DNA from: Azospirillum oleiclasticum
GTDB taxonomy: Bacteria; Pseudomonadota; Alphaproteobacteria; Azospirillales; Azospirillaceae
Length of the DNA stretch: 64,000 bases
Reading direction: 5' to 3'
Assembly (NCBI RefSeq): GCF_013423485.1
Contig: NZ_JABFFR010000037.1
Span: forward strand, 1 to 64,000
The notes under the pieces are model-generated. The model saw only the letters and a list, made by a program, of their open reading frames with translations, was not told the origin of the DNA and ran no database searches. Shown piece by piece: positions 50,120 to 58,897 of the stretch (positions within the stretch are counted from its first letter, which is position 1; each line of letters starts with the position of its first letter). A program made the position numbers and the translations under genes.

Positions 50120-50608
50120 ATGACCTGGGACACGACCGCGCTTCTCGCCAAAGCCCGGATGGACAACCATCCAGCCGTCGCCGCGCCGCCGACCCTCCGC
50201 CTCACCCCGGCCATCTTCGGCAAGCTGCTCGTGGCCGCCTGGGCGGCCCGGCATGGCCGGACGGATTTTCCGCCCCGGGACCGCATCACCGACGTGCTGC
50301 TGGAGCGCGCGGGCGAGGCCCCCGCGGATGTCGACTCCATCCTTTGCGTCGATGACCGGATCACCGGCCCGGTGCTGGCGGACTGGTCGGAATACATGGC
50401 CGCTGCGCAGATGAGCGGCTTGGTCAAGCGGCTGAACCCCGACTACGTGCGGGTGGTGGTCGAGATCGACGGGCTGACCGGCCGTGACCTGTTGGACGAT
50501 TACACGCGGGGCAAGCCGGAGCTGAAGCGCTGGGTGGAAACCGTCGTGGATGATCTGTCCAGGCCTGCCGGCATGGCGAGTTGCGATGCAGCATCATCCG
50601 GACGATGA
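50120..50608 (+). CDS. unknown protein coupled to the SAMHD1-like gene (162 aa)
   Basis: A 162-residue soluble acidic protein (MTWDTTALLAKARMDNHPAV...). There is no signal peptide, membrane segment or recognisable motif. Predicted elements are a helix (residues 28-45, AIFGKLLVAAWAARHGR), a mixed middle and a helical end (KPELKRWVETVVDDLSR). Codon third positions are slightly less G+C-biased than in neighbours such as mutS, as in the following gene. It overlaps the HD gene by 23 nt (50586-50608), so both are made together. I infer a partner or regulator (for example an inhibitor or antitoxin-like subunit). No family recognised. Confidence 0.68.
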   Translation: MTWDTTALLAKARMDNHPAVAAPPTLRLTPAIFGKLLVAAWAARHGRTDFPPRDRITDVLLERAGEAPADVDSILCVDDRITGPVLADWSEYMAAAQMSGLVKRLNPDYVRVVVEIDGLTGRDLLDDYTRGKPELKRWVETVVDDLSRPAGMASCDAASSGR

Positions 50609-52967
50609 GGATCGGCTCAAGGATTTACAGCGGCGCCTCGTCGAGGGGTCGCCGGCGGCCCGTGCGATTTTCCACCATCTCGCCCCGAGACTGATCCAGC
50701 CGCCGGCCCGTAATCCGGGCGCCAAACACATCAACGACCCGATCTGGAAGACCGTCCATCTCGCCTGGAACGAGGTCGCGCTTCTCGACATGCCGCTGAT
50801 GCAGCGGCTGCGGCGGGTGCGGCAGCTCGGGTTGGCGAACATCGCCTATCCATCGGCCCAGCACAGCCGATTCGAGCATTCCCTGGGAGCCATGTACCTT
50901 GCGGGCCGGGTCTTCGACCGGTTCTGCGGATCCCTCGAAGCGGAGTCGGCCGTGGTCTTCCGGCGGTCGGTCCGGATCGCGGCGCTGCTGCACGACTGCG
51001 GCCATCCATCCTTCAGCCACGCCGGCGAGCGGGCGTTGGCCCGCCACCCCGCGGTCGAGGACGCGTTCGCCGAGGCGCAGACGCTGCTGACGGCCGAGTT
51101 CAAGGACCCGGTCGGCGACGAGATCGGGCAGGAACTGGCCGGCCGCCGCGCGACCACCGCCCGGGACCGCCCGAAGGCACGGGTGCAGGCTGCCGAAGTC
51201 GCGTCCGCCCTGTTCGTGCTGAGCCCGGCGATGCAGGCGGAAGCTATCCGGATCGGCCTCTCGCCGACCGATCTGCTGCGCATCGCGGCGCTCATCATCG
51301 GGCGGCCCTTCCGGCTGACGGATGGAAGCGGCGGAATCTATGTGGACGTCCTGAAGTCGATCGTGTCCGGCGATCTCGATGTGGACAAGCTGGATTACGT
51401 CGCGCGTGACGCCTATTTCGCCGGCATTCCGATCGCCATCGATGTCGATCGGCTTATTTCGCAGCTCTGCACCGTGGAGCACAGGGTCGCCCTGCCGGGA
51501 CGGGAACACAACCGGTGCCTTCTCTTCGGCGTGCATCCGGCAGGCGTCCCCTCTGTGGAAATGTTCATCCTGACGCGCGCCTACCTGCACCAGCGCCTCT
51601 ACCAGCACCCGAAGGTGCGCGTGGCCGAGGAACTCCTCGTCCGCAGACTGGCCGAGGAGGTGGCTCGCAGGATCGACGCGTCACCCGGAACCGGGCTGTG
51701 CGACGCCCTGGACCTGCTGTTCGGCATGACCGGCGACGACGGCTGCCTCGAACGGCTGGATCCGGCACCCATCGGCGACACGGATGACTCCTCGCTGGCC
51801 GCCCGCTGGCGGCTCAGCCGGCGCGTGCTGGCGTGCAGCCCGCGGTCGACCGTCGGCTACGACACGGCGAGCGGACGCCCGACCCCTCTCCTCCTCAAGG
51901 AGTGGGACAAGGCCTCGGACACACTGGAGGCGAACCCCTCGGCTCTCGAAGGTCTGATCGCCGAACGGCTCGGAACGCCCGTGCGGAACGTGATCGTCGA
52001 CTGGCGGCGCATGCCGATGATCAAGGAGAATCCGGCGGTCTTCATCAACGACCGCTTCACCACGGAAAAGCTTCTCCCCATCGCCGAGTCCTTCGACGCC
52101 AGCCAGTTCGCCAACGCCACCGACCAATCGCGGCAGCGGCGCTGGGTGTTCGCCGTGGGCGTCGATCCGGCCAAGGCCGCGGCGGCGGCTTCCGCGGTCC
52201 TCGCCTCCACCCATGGAATCATCCCCCTCCGCTCCGCCGCCATCGAGGCGAAGAACGATCCGGACAAAGTGCTGGGGGCGCTTCGGGATTTCGCGGGCGC
52301 GAACAAGGACATCGATGGCTACCACGGGGAACTTGTCACCGACGCATGGGGGGACAGGCTGGTCATTCCCCCGCGGATGCTGGTCCGCGCGCTGCCCTTC
52401 CCCGATCCGGATGCGAAAAATGTCGGATTCCGCATCGCCGACGAATTCCGCAAGACGACGTTGACCGGCATCCATCGGCCCGACGTCTTCGCCGCCATGG
52501 AGGTGCTGCGGCTCGTGCTGTCCTATGCCGATGAAACGTCGCAGACGATGCCACGCCACTCCCTGGCGGTGGACGAGCCGGCATTGCAGTCCGGCCTTAA
52601 AGGCTGGCTGATTCGGACTACGAGGAACACCGACGTTTCGGTCATGGAACAGGCGTCGGCACAGACCGGCCGCATCGACCTGACCGTGACCTTCGGCGGG
52701 AGCCGCCCGCTGACCGTCCCCATCGAGCTGAAGGCCGAGGAGGCGACCTTCGAGACCATGGTGAAAAGCCACAAGGATCAGGTGCTCAGCTACCTGACGG
52801 ACCCCCGTTACGGCCGCGTCGGCGTGCTGTTCTTCCGTTTCCGTGCCAAGGACGACCGGCGCGCGTCTGAACACCTTCATGTCGAGTTCTCGGGCGGCAA
52901 GACGCCGACCGCCGTACTCTGTGTCGGCCAGCATGTGCCGCGGGGTCCGGCGTCGGCCCACGGGTAG
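50586..52967 (+). CDS. SAMHD1-like HD phosphohydrolase with C-terminal PD-(D/E)XK nuclease-like domain
   Basis: A 793-residue cytoplasmic protein. Residues 45-290 match SAMHD1-type HD enzymes: DMPLMQRLRRVRQLGLANIAYP, the RFEHS motif (R95, H98), ALLHDCGHPSFSH (H136-D137) and DVDKLDYVARD (D267). That is the full H-HD-D metal set. SAMHD1/dGTPase relatives remove triphosphate from dNTPs. Residues 300-690 are unassigned. From about 695, GRIDLTV then VPIELKAE gives D698, E714 and K716, followed by Q732-V-L-S-Y, the PD-(D/E)XK pattern of restriction-type nucleases. ATG 50586 is preferred (GGCGAG upstream) over 50550. An HD/nuclease fusion next to a small overlapping gene is unlike ordinary dGTPases and suggests phage defence or nucleotide control. 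Confidence 0.78.
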   Translation: MQHHPDDEDRLKDLQRRLVEGSPAARAIFHHLAPRLIQPPARNPGAKHINDPIWKTVHLAWNEVALLDMPLMQRLRRVRQLGLANIAYPSAQHSRFEHSLGAMYLAGRVFDRFCGSLEAESAVVFRRSVRIAALLHDCGHPSFSHAGERALARHPAVEDAFAEAQTLLTAEFKDPVGDEIGQELAGRRATTARDRPKARVQAAEVASALFVLSPAMQAEAIRIGLSPTDLLRIAALIIGRPFRLTDGSGGIYVDVLKSIVSGDLDVDKLDYVARDAYFAGIPIAIDVDRLISQLCTVEHRVALPGREHNRCLLFGVHPAGVPSVEMFILTRAYLHQRLYQHPKVRVAEELLVRRLAEEVARRIDASPGTGLCDALDLLFGMTGDDGCLERLDPAPIGDTDDSSLAARWRLSRRVLACSPRSTVGYDTASGRPTPLLLKEWDKASDTLEANPSALEGLIAERLGTPVRNVIVDWRRMPMIKENPAVFINDRFTTEKLLPIAESFDASQFANATDQSRQRRWVFAVGVDPAKAAAAASAVLASTHGIIPLRSAAIEAKNDPDKVLGALRDFAGANKDIDGYHGELVTDAWGDRLVIPPRMLVRALPFPDPDAKNVGFRIADEFRKTTLTGIHRPDVFAAMEVLRLVLSYADETSQTMPRHSLAVDEPALQSGLKGWLIRTTRNTDVSVMEQASAQTGRIDLTVTFGGSRPLTVPIELKAEEATFETMVKSHKDQVLSYLTDPRYGRVGVLFFRFRAKDDRRASEHLHVEFSGGKTPTAVLCVGQHVPRGPASAHG

Positions 52968-53054
52968 GCTCGTCCGTCCAACGCGGTGCGCCCCGGCCCC
53001 CGCCGTGTTAGGGTGCGGCCGCTTGTCCCACCGCCCGCAACCACGGCCGCCGCC

Positions 53055-55754
53055 TTGTCCGACACCGCCGCCCCCGCGCCCACGATCCCCGCCGACGCCA
53101 CGCCGATGATGGCGCAGTATCTGGAGATCAAGCAGGCGCACCCTGACTGCCTGCTGTTCTACCGGATGGGCGACTTCTACGAGCTGTTCTTCGAGGACGC
53201 GGTGCGGGCCTCCGCCGCGCTGGACATCGCGCTGACCAAGCGCGGCCAGCATCAGGGCGGCGACATCCCGATGTGCGGCGTGCCGGTGCACAGCCACGAA
53301 TCCTACCTGCAACGGCTGATCCGCCACGGCTTCCGCGTCGCCATCTGCGAGCAGATGGAGGACCCGGCGGAGGCCAAGAAGCGCGGCGCCAAGTCGGTGG
53401 TGAAACGCGGCGTCATCCGCATCGTCACGCCCGGCACGCTGACCGAGGATTCGCTGCTGGACGCCCGCTCCAGCAACTGGCTGGCCGCGGTGGCGGAAGC
53501 CGCCGGCGGCATGGGGCTGGCGTGGCTGGAGCTGTCCACCGGCGAGCTGGCGGTGCAGCCGGTGGAGCGCGCCGGGCTGGCCGCCGCCATCGGCCGGCTC
53601 GACCCGCAGGAGCTTCTGGTGCCGGAACGGCTGGCCCAGGCGCCCGACCTGTTCGAGCTGTGGGGCGAGTGGAAGGAGCGGATGACCATCCAGCCCAACC
53701 CGCGCTTCGACAGCGAAAACGGCCGGCAGCGGCTGATGGCGGCCTACGGCGTCGGTTCGCTGGACGCCTACGGCGCCTTCACCCGCGCCGAGGTGGCCGC
53801 CGCCGGCGCCATCGTCGGCTATGTGGAGCTGACGCAGAAGGGCCGCATCCCCCGTCTGTCGCCGCCGCGCCGGGTCGGCCCCGGTGCGGTGATGGAGATC
53901 GACGCCGCCACCCGCCGCAACCTCGAACTCGTCCGCACCATGACCGGCGAGCGGCGCGGCAGCCTGCTCGCCACCATCGACCGCACGGTGACCGGGGCCG
54001 GGGCGCGGCTGCTGGCCGCCCACCTCGCCGCGCCCCTGACCGACGTGGCGGCGATCGCGCGCCGCCACGACATGGTGGGCTTCCTGCTGGCCGAGGAGGC
54101 GCTGCGGCAGGACCTGCGCGAGGCGCTGAAGGCCTGCCCGGATCTGGAGCGCGCCCTGTCCCGCCTGACGCTGGGGCGCGGCGGCCCGCGCGACCTTGCC
54201 GCCATCCGCGACGGGCTGGCCCAGGCCGGCGCGGTGCGCGCCCTGCTGGCGGCCGGCGGTACGTTGCCGGACGGGTTGCCGGACGGGTTGAAAGCGGTGG
54301 CGGCGGGGCTGGGCGAGCACGCCGCCCATGTCGACCATCTCCGCGCCGCGCTGGCCGCCGAACTGCCGCTGCTGGCCCGCGACGGCGGCTTCATCGCCCG
54401 CGGCTACGCGCCCCAGCTCGACGAGCTGGTGGGGCTGCGCGACGAGAGCCGGCGGCTGATCGCCGGCCTGCAGGCCCGTTACGCCGAGCTGTCCGGCGTG
54501 CCGACGCTGAAGATCAAGCACAACAACGTGCTGGGCTACCACATCGAGGTCACCGCGACGCACGCCGACAAGCTGTTGTCGGGGAAGAACCGCGAGACTT
54601 TCATGCACCGCCAGACCATGGCGAACGCCGTGCGCTTCGGGACGGTGGAGCTGTCCGACCTCGAGCGCCGCATCTCCGAGGCCGGCGACCGCGCGCTGGC
54701 GGTGGAGCTGGAGCTGTTCGAGGCGCTGGTGGCGGAGGTGGGTGGCCGCGCCGACGCCATCGCCGCCGCCGCCCGCGCGCTGGCCGCACTCGACGTGGCA
54801 GCATCGCTGGCCGAGCTGGCGGCGGAGCGGCGCCAGGTGCGGCCGGTGGTGGACCGCTCGCTCGCCTTCACCATCCGCGGCGGCCGGCACCCGGTGGTGG
54901 AGGCGGTGCTGGACGCCCAGCACGGCGGCCCTTTCGTCGCCAACGACTGCGACCTCGCCCCCGACAACCGGCTGTGGCTGCTGACCGGCCCCAACATGGC
55001 CGGCAAATCCACCTTCCTGCGGCAGAACGCGCTGATCGCCGTGCTGGCGCAGATCGGCGCCTTCGTGCCGGCCGACGCCGCCCACATCGGGGTGGTCGAC
55101 CGGCTGTTCAGCAGGGTGGGTGCCGCCGACGACCTCGCCCGCGGGCGCTCCACCTTCATGGTGGAGATGGTGGAGACGGCGGCCATCCTGAACCAGGCGG
55201 GGGAGCGGGCGCTGGTGATCCTGGACGAGATCGGCCGCGGCACCGCCACCTTCGACGGGCTGAGCATCGCCTGGGCCTGCGTGGAGCATCTGCACGACGC
55301 CAACCGCTGCCGCGCGCTCTTCGCCACCCATTACCACGAGCTGACCATGCTGGCCTCCAAGCTGTCGGCGCTCTCCTGCCACACCATGCGGATCAAGGAA
55401 TGGCAGGGCGACGTGGTGTTCCTGCACGAGGTGGCGGCGGGTGCCGCCGACCGCAGCTACGGCATCCACGTCGCCAAGCTCGCCGGCCTGCCGCCGCCCG
55501 TGGTGGCGCGCGCCGACGCCGTGCTGAAGCTGCTGGAATCGGGCGACCAGAACGCCGCCATCCACCGTCTGGCCGAGGACCTGCCGCTGTTCAGCGCCGC
55601 CCTGAAACGCCCGGCCGCGAAGGCGGAGGCGCCGGCCCCCCGCGGCTCGGCGGTCGAGGACGCGCTGAAGGCCGTGAACCCGGACGAGCTGACGCCCCGG
55701 CAGGCGCTGGAGGAGCTGTACCGACTGCGCGCCCTGGCGCTGGGAGGGGCATGA
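53055..55754 (+). CDS. mutS: DNA mismatch repair protein MutS
   Basis: An 899-residue mismatch-repair ATPase. The mismatch-binding domain has FYRMGDFYELFFEDA (the F-x-E wedge). Connector and lever domains follow, with the clamp near HNNVLGYHIEVT. The ATPase carries GPNMAGKSTFLRQNA (Walker A), VILDEIGRGTATFDGLSIAW (Walker B and D-loop) and THYHELT. A helix-turn-helix closes it. It finds mismatches after replication and recruits MutL. The start is uncertain: TTG 53055 (LSDTAAPAPTIPA) is preferred because composition before it looks non-coding; GTG 52986 and ATG 53106 are alternatives. Its stop overlaps the PAP2 start (ATGA 55751). The 87-nt gap after the HD gene probably contains its promoter. 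Confidence 0.94.
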   Translation: MSDTAAPAPTIPADATPMMAQYLEIKQAHPDCLLFYRMGDFYELFFEDAVRASAALDIALTKRGQHQGGDIPMCGVPVHSHESYLQRLIRHGFRVAICEQMEDPAEAKKRGAKSVVKRGVIRIVTPGTLTEDSLLDARSSNWLAAVAEAAGGMGLAWLELSTGELAVQPVERAGLAAAIGRLDPQELLVPERLAQAPDLFELWGEWKERMTIQPNPRFDSENGRQRLMAAYGVGSLDAYGAFTRAEVAAAGAIVGYVELTQKGRIPRLSPPRRVGPGAVMEIDAATRRNLELVRTMTGERRGSLLATIDRTVTGAGARLLAAHLAAPLTDVAAIARRHDMVGFLLAEEALRQDLREALKACPDLERALSRLTLGRGGPRDLAAIRDGLAQAGAVRALLAAGGTLPDGLPDGLKAVAAGLGEHAAHVDHLRAALAAELPLLARDGGFIARGYAPQLDELVGLRDESRRLIAGLQARYAELSGVPTLKIKHNNVLGYHIEVTATHADKLLSGKNRETFMHRQTMANAVRFGTVELSDLERRISEAGDRALAVELELFEALVAEVGGRADAIAAAARALAALDVAASLAELAAERRQVRPVVDRSLAFTIRGGRHPVVEAVLDAQHGGPFVANDCDLAPDNRLWLLTGPNMAGKSTFLRQNALIAVLAQIGAFVPADAAHIGVVDRLFSRVGAADDLARGRSTFMVEMVETAAILNQAGERALVILDEIGRGTATFDGLSIAWACVEHLHDANRCRALFATHYHELTMLASKLSALSCHTMRIKEWQGDVVFLHEVAAGAADRSYGIHVAKLAGLPPPVVARADAVLKLLESGDQNAAIHRLAEDLPLFSAALKRPAAKAEAPAPRGSAVEDALKAVNPDELTPRQALEELYRLRALALGGA

Positions 55755-56500
55755 TGCGCATCCCCATCCTGGGCATCCTGTGGCGCCGCCTCGCCACCGT
55801 CGAGCTGTGGCTGCTGGCGACGCTGCTGGCGGCGGCGGGTGGGCTGCTCGCCTTCGGGATGCTGGCGGAGGAGATCATCGAGGGCGAGGCGCTGGCCTTC
55901 GACCGCAACATCCTGCTGGCGCTGCGCAACCCGGCCGACCTGTCCGACCCCATCGGCCCCCGCTGGCTCGAGGAGGTGGCACGCGACATCACCGCACTCG
56001 GCAGCCATGTGGTGCTGACCTTGGTGACGCTGGCGGTCGTCGGCTTCCTGCTGATCGCGCGCAAGCGCGGGGCGGCGGTGCTGGTGGCGGTGTCGGTCGG
56101 CGGCGGCACACTGCTGGGCACGCTGCTGAAACTGCTGTTCGGCCGGGCGCGGCCGGACCTCGTGCCGCACGCGGTGGAGGTCTATTCGGCCAGCTTTCCC
56201 AGCGGCCACGCCATGCTGTCGGCGGTCACCTACCTGACGCTCGGCGCCCTGCTGATGCGCGTCCAGGCGCGGCCGGGGGAGCGGCTGTACATCCTGGCCG
56301 TGGCGATCGCGCTGACGCTGCTGGTCGGGGCCAGCCGCGTCTATCTGGGCGTCCACTGGCCGAGCGACGTGCTGGCCGGCTGGTGCGTCGGCGCCGCCTG
56401 GGCGATCCTGTGCTGGACCGCCGCCCTGTGGCTGCAGCGCCGCGGCGAGGTGGAGCCGCCGCCAGGCAATGGAACGGCGGAGAACGGTCCGGCGGGGTGA
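55751..56500 (+). CDS. PAP2-superfamily membrane phosphatase
   Basis: A 249-residue inner-membrane protein with five to six helices. The three PAP2 motifs are visible: KLLFGRARPD (KxxxxxxRP), SFPSGHAMLS (PSGH) and SRVYLGVHWPSDVLAGW (SRxxxxxHxxxD). That set gives an acid phosphatase/lipid phosphate phosphatase active site, probably toward undecaprenyl or phosphatidic phosphate substrates. A leading helix (residues 17-36) and an extracellular loop (EEIIEGEALAFDRNILLALRNP) match the undecaprenyl-diphosphatase-like subgroup. ATG 55751 overlaps mutS with GGGAGGGGC upstream; a second ATG follows at 55754. It is convergent with hpt. Confidence 0.88.
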   Translation: MMRIPILGILWRRLATVELWLLATLLAAAGGLLAFGMLAEEIIEGEALAFDRNILLALRNPADLSDPIGPRWLEEVARDITALGSHVVLTLVTLAVVGFLLIARKRGAAVLVAVSVGGGTLLGTLLKLLFGRARPDLVPHAVEVYSASFPSGHAMLSAVTYLTLGALLMRVQARPGERLYILAVAIALTLLVGASRVYLGVHWPSDVLAGWCVGAAWAILCWTAALWLQRRGEVEPPPGNGTAENGPAG

Positions 56501-56504
56501 CCCC

Positions 56505-57017
56505 CTACTCCACCACCCCGACATAGGGCAGGTAGCGGTAATCCTCGGCGTGGTCGATGCCGTAGCCGACGACGAACAGGTCGTCCACGGTGAAGCCGAC
56601 GAACTCCACCGGCACGTCGATGATGCGGCGCGAGGGCTTGTCGAGCAGGGCGCAGATGCGCACCTCCGTCGCCCCGGCGGCCAGCAGGCTGCGGCGGGCG
56701 TAGTCCAGCGAGCGGCCGCTGTCGGCGATGTCGTCCACCAGCAGCACCGGCCGCCCGACGATGTCCGACGGCACCGGCCCCACCAGCTCCACCGCACCGC
56801 TGCTCACCGTGCCGCTGCCGTAGCTGCGCAGCCGCAGCGTCTCGAATCGCGGAGCCATGCCGGCGCGGCCCATGGCGCGCAGCAGGTCGGCGGCGAAGAC
56901 CATGCTGCCCTTCATCACCGCCACCATCACGGTGTCGCGCGGGCAGACGGCGGCGATGTCGGCCGCCATGGCCTCCACCCGTTCGGCGATCCGCGGGGCG
57001 TCGATCAGCAGTCTCAT
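56505..57017 (-). CDS. hpt: hypoxanthine phosphoribosyltransferase
   Basis: A 170-residue type I phosphoribosyltransferase that salvages hypoxanthine (and often guanine) with PRPP. The PRPP motif VLLVDDIADSGRSL is at residues about 92-105; the flexible-loop lysine/serine-tyrosine stretch LRSYGSGTVSSG and the VMVAVMKGSMVFAADLL segment complete the site, and VGYGIDHAEDYRYLPYVGVV is the purine-binding C-terminus. Start ATG 57017 is on the minus strand; upstream the frame becomes non-coding. It ends 5 nt after the PAP2 stop, so both genes are convergent with very little space. The pentapeptide gene lies upstream on the same strand, 98 nt apart. Confidence 0.92.
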   Translation of the reverse strand: MRLLIDAPRIAERVEAMAADIAAVCPRDTVMVAVMKGSMVFAADLLRAMGRAGMAPRFETLRLRSYGSGTVSSGAVELVGPVPSDIVGRPVLLVDDIADSGRSLDYARRSLLAAGATEVRICALLDKPSRRIIDVPVEFVGFTVDDLFVVGYGIDHAEDYRYLPYVGVVE

Positions 57018-57115
57018 GGGCGGGCGTCCGGTCTCGGTCGGCGGGAGGGCGCCATGATGGCGGAAGCCGCCGCGGCGGTCGAGGGGGTGGCTGGGGGTCC
57101 CGGACGCCCGCAGGC

Positions 57116-58486
57116 TCACGCCGCCTCGCGGCGCTCCGCGCCGCGCATGTCGGCGCCCGTGGTGGTGGCGCCGCGCAGGTCGGCGTCGATCAGGTTGGTG
57201 TTGAGCATGGCGGCGTTGGACAGCCAGGCCTGGGCGAGGTTGGCGCCGCCGAGGTCGGCGCCGTTCAGCTTCGCGCGGGTCAGGTCGGCGCCGCTGAAGA
57301 TGGCGCGGCGGGCGCGGGCGCGCGTCAGGTCGGCGGGAAACAGGGTGCCCCCGGTGATGGGCAGCGGGCTGAGCCGCGCTGCGGAGAAGTCGGCGTAGTC
57401 GAGAAGCCCGCGGTGCAGCCGGGCACCGCGCAGGTCGGCACCGCGCAGGTTGGCGCCGCGGAGGTCGGCCAGTTCCAGGTCGGCGGTCACAAGCGCAATC
57501 CCTTCCAGATTGGCGTTGTTCAGGCGCGCCGCGCGCAGCATCGCCGCCGACAGGTTGGCGCCCGACAGGTCCAGGCCCGACAGGTCGCGGTTGGACAGGT
57601 CGGCCCGCCGGCCCTTGCGGCCACCGCTGACCACCCAGTCGTCGTGGGAGTCGAGGATGGCGGACAGCTCGTTCCCCAGCACCGCCCGCGCGATGCCCAG
57701 CTTGGCGCCGCTGGTGCGCGCCAGCGACAGGTCGACACCGTCGAGCAGCGCGCCGATCATGTCGGCGCTTTCCAGCTTGGTGTGGCGCATGACGGTGCGG
57801 CTGAGGATGGCGCCCACCAGCTTGGCCCCGCTCAGGTCGCATTCCGACAGGTCGGCGCCCTCCAGGTCGCAGCCGGTCAAGTCGGCGTTGCGCAGATCCG
57901 CCCGCATCAGCTTGCTGCCGCGCAGGCAGGTGTCGCGCAGGTCGGTCTGCAGCACGAAGCTGTCGGAAATCTTCGCCTGGCTCAGGTTGGAGCGAGCGAG
58001 CACCGCGGCGGACAGGTCGGACTTGGCCGACGCGCGCAGCATCGGCGTCAGCTCGCCGGCGGACTGCACCATCAGGATGCCGTTGCGCAAATCCGCGTGC
58101 ATCAGGTTGCAGCCCGCCATCAGCGCGCCGCGAAGCTGGGCCCCCCGCAGGTCGGCGCGGCTGAGGTCGGCGCGCACCATCTGCGCCCGCCGCAGGTCAG
58201 CCCCGAACAGCGAGGCGCCGATCAGCCGCGCGCCCGTCAGCTTCGCCCCCATCAGCCGGACGCCCGTGAGATCGGCCCCGTCCAGGATGCGGCCGGAGAG
58301 GTCGGCCATCGAGAGATCCCACAGCTTCATCACCGCGCGGGCGGCGTTTGGACGGCCGAGCACGAACGCCTCGTGCCGCGTCAGGACGAGGGCCAACTCC
58401 TCCGCCGAGGGGCGATGGCCGCGCGCCGGTTGTGCGGACGCGCTTTCGGGGATCGGGCCCTGCGTGGTCACCTGCTCGTTCATCAT
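57116..58486 (-). CDS. pentapeptide-repeat protein
   Basis: A 456-residue protein made largely of A(D/N)LxG-type pentapeptides, which form a right-handed quadrilateral beta-helix. A non-repeat N-terminal part (about 1-55, EELALVLTRHEAFVLGR) precedes a first block (about 60-260). An insertion with LDSHDDWVVSGGRKGRRADLS near 275-295 splits it from a second block that runs to the end. Typical runs are ADLSRADLRGAQLRGA and ANLRGADLRGARLHRG. There is no signal or membrane helix. Pentapeptide proteins act as scaffolds; some mimic DNA and protect gyrase, but nothing points to that here. ATG 58486 follows GGAGGGGTGGGGCC. It is divergent from metZ with a 411-nt gap. Confidence 0.88.
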   Translation of the reverse strand: MMNEQVTTQGPIPESASAQPARGHRPSAEELALVLTRHEAFVLGRPNAARAVMKLWDLSMADLSGRILDGADLTGVRLMGAKLTGARLIGASLFGADLRRAQMVRADLSRADLRGAQLRGALMAGCNLMHADLRNGILMVQSAGELTPMLRASAKSDLSAAVLARSNLSQAKISDSFVLQTDLRDTCLRGSKLMRADLRNADLTGCDLEGADLSECDLSGAKLVGAILSRTVMRHTKLESADMIGALLDGVDLSLARTSGAKLGIARAVLGNELSAILDSHDDWVVSGGRKGRRADLSNRDLSGLDLSGANLSAAMLRAARLNNANLEGIALVTADLELADLRGANLRGADLRGARLHRGLLDYADFSAARLSPLPITGGTLFPADLTRARARRAIFSGADLTRAKLNGADLGGANLAQAWLSNAAMLNTNLIDADLRGATTTGADMRGAERREAA

Positions 58487-58507
58487 GGCCCCACCCCTCC
58501 ATATCAA

Positions 58508-58524
58508 CCGCCAATGGTTGGCGG
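58508..58524. promoter_or_regulatory. 7-bp inverted repeat upstream of the pentapeptide gene
   Basis: CCGCCAA (58508-58514) and TTGGCGG (58518-58524) flank TGG, 22 nt upstream of the ATG. It is a candidate operator, seen as a dyad only. Between 58525 and 58740 the gap also holds an imperfect 12-bp dyad near 58661-58706 and no reading frame. Confidence 0.3.
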
Positions 58525-58740
58525 CGCGGATGGGACAATGGCGAAGCGATGTTTCGGCGGAATTCCAATTCGTACACACGCGAATTTCGGAAACTTCAAA
58601 CAAACCGAAAGCAAATGAACCAATCTGAAACATTCCGCGATGGAGCGGCGACACGGATCGGCGTTCCGTCGCGTTGCGTGCCGGCGGTGCCGAACGCAAC
58701 GACGGAATGACAGGGTTGTGGGTCGTCGCGCAGGCGCACC

Positions 58741-58770
58741 TTGACCCCCCCGCCCCGAGCCCCCTATAAA
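58741..58770 (+). promoter_or_regulatory. promoter of the SAM-II riboswitch and metZ
   Basis: TTGACC (58741-58746), an 18-nt spacer and a consensus-like TATAAA (58765-58770) lie directly before the riboswitch, so transcription would start near 58777, just where the aptamer begins. This agreement makes it a good call. Confidence 0.65.
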
Positions 58771-58776
58771 CCGCCC

Positions 58777-58832
58777 ACGTGGTGATTTGAGCGACCGGCT
58801 TGCGGGCCACGTAAAACAATCCGCTAAAGAGG
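58777..58832 (+). ncRNA. SAM-II riboswitch
   Basis: The sequence follows the SAM-II consensus: GGTGATTTG (58781-58789), GGCTTGC (58797-58803), CACGTAAA (58809-58816), and CGCTAAAGAGG (58822-58832). SAM-II aptamers bind S-adenosylmethionine by a pseudoknot and turn off the downstream methionine genes in alphaproteobacteria. Here the next gene is metZ with its TTG start 65 nt after the aptamer, so regulation is probably translational or by a nearby terminator fold. The match comes from recalled consensus, without a covariance search. Confidence 0.88.
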
Positions 58833-58897
58833 TCCGAGCCGCTCCCGGGCGTCTCGACCCTTGGACGGTCGGGGCATTTTCGTCTGGAGAGGCTGCC

